A stretch of DNA of 8,715 nucleotides from Acidobacteriota bacterium (GTDB taxonomy: Bacteria; Acidobacteriota; HRBIN11), in assembly GCA_030550225.1 (NCBI GenBank), contig JAUQPV010000021.1, positions 10,001 to 18,715 on the forward strand. The letters are read 5' to 3'. The notes beneath the pieces are model-generated. The model saw nothing but the letters and a program-made list of their open reading frames with translations. It had not been told where the DNA came from and made no database searches. Numbering within the stretch: the stretch's first letter is position 1; each line of letters begins with the position of its first letter. Below, one piece after another: positions 8,259-8,715 of this stretch. Both the position numbers and the translations under genes were made by a program.

Positions 8259-8558
8259 ATGGCGTGGCAGTTGCGTCCCCTCTATGATCGGGTCGTCGCC
8301 AAGCGCATCGAGCCCAAAGAGGAGGTGCGGGGCGGGATCATCATTCCCGACGTGGCCCGGGAGAAGCCGATGCTGGCGGAAGTCGTCGCTGTCGGGACGG
8401 GCCGGGTCCTGGAGAACGGCAAGGTCCTTCCCTTAGACGTCCGACCCGGTCAGAAGGTCCTGATCGGCAAGTACGCCGGCTCGGAGATCAAGATCGACGG
8501 GGTCGAGTACGTGATCTTACGGGAGGACGAGATCCTGGGCATCGTCGTGGAGGAGTGA
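8259..8558 (+). CDS. groES: Co-chaperonin GroES (Hsp10)
   Basis: This 99-residue protein, close to the usual 95-100, caps the GroEL chaperonin in the cytoplasm and cycles with ATP to enclose folding substrates. Family signatures run the full length: LRPLYDRVVAKRIEPKEE (5-22); the GroEL-contacting mobile loop GGIIIPDVAREKP (25-37) with the hydrophobic III; AEVVAVGTGRVLENGKVLPLDV (40-61), which covers the roof hairpin region; GQKVLIGKYAGSEIKIDGVEYVILREDEILGIV (64-96). The start ATG 8259 has GGGAGGT (8247-8253) directly upstream; an in-frame ATG 39 nt earlier lacks a ribosome site and adds residues not typical of GroES. It is driven by the promoter at 8175-8203. groEL, usually next, does not start within the remaining 157 nt. 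Confidence 0.97.
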   Translation: MAWQLRPLYDRVVAKRIEPKEEVRGGIIIPDVAREKPMLAEVVAVGTGRVLENGKVLPLDVRPGQKVLIGKYAGSEIKIDGVEYVILREDEILGIVVEE

Positions 8559-8715
8559 AAGTGGGTCCCGACCCCGACCCGGTGGCGAGGACGACCCGAC
8601 CGGGTAGGGCCTGCGGATCGTAAAAGACCCCATCGTTCCCTTCTATCGTCCCGACGAGATAGGGGTCTTCGGTGAGCGGGGTCCCGAACCTTCGACACCG
8701 AAGACCGAATTCTGA
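8559..8715 (+). other. Region after groES with an 11-bp hairpin
   Basis: No credible gene is seen here. GGTCTTCGGTG (8664-8674) pairs perfectly with CACCGAAGACC (8696-8706) around a 21-nt loop. An overlapping alternative pairs GACCCC (8626-8631) with GGGGTC (8662-8667), so the two cannot coexist. No T tract follows, which argues against a simple intrinsic terminator. The window ends 9 nt after the hairpin, so what it precedes is unknown. Confidence 0.45.

Noticed and set aside
8450..8698. 82-codon minus-strand frame at the right edge
   Set aside because: It overlaps the groES 3' end antisense, is Arg/Ser-rich, and has no ribosome site or recognisable motif.

Overview
The window comes from a GC-rich bacterium. 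It holds the downstream half of a standard bacterial rRNA operon (tRNA-Ile(GAU) – tRNA-Ala(UGC) – 23S – 5S; the 16S gene would lie upstream, outside the window), then four protein genes in ordinary chromosomal context. The rRNAs themselves look GC-rich by eye, which is often seen in thermophiles. GroES and the DUF2851-type protein would fit an Acidobacteria-like or related lineage, but the phylum cannot be fixed from this window and is a weak inference.

Bases 1-127 hold the two spacer tRNAs (the first cut by the window edge). Bases 160-4151 hold the 23S gene, enclosed by a long leader/trailer processing stem. The 23S gene is interrupted after the base equivalent to E. coli U1917 (helix 69) by an 852-nt group I intron (2267-3118). 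I could fold P1, P3, P4, P5, P6, P7, P8, P9 and P10 by hand. The intron encodes a single-motif LAGLIDADG homing endonuclease (2440-2994). The last roughly 26 codons of that gene are at the same time the P6', P7 5', P3' and P8 segments of the ribozyme core. This intron/endonuclease unit is the main mobile element and the most interesting part of the window. 5S rRNA follows at 4197-4318.

On the minus strand, converging on the rRNA operon, lie a DUF2851 family protein (6706-5408) and, 67 nt downstream, a BtuF-like cobalamin-binding protein (5340-4420); they may be co-transcribed. On the plus strand lie a multi-pass membrane protein of unknown function (7037-7963) and groES (8259-8558). groES has a near-consensus sigma-70 promoter and no CIRCE element. 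No groEL start is visible in the remaining 157 nt.

The intergenic gaps carry unusual inverted arrays of short tandem repeats: octamers of the GTGACGAC type at 6721-6822, and heptamers of the GGTGTTG type at 8012-8080, flanked by a 10-bp direct repeat. A related, smaller copy of the heptamer type lies at 5366-5403. They are candidates for dispersed, MITE-like or slippage-generated repeats of this genome.
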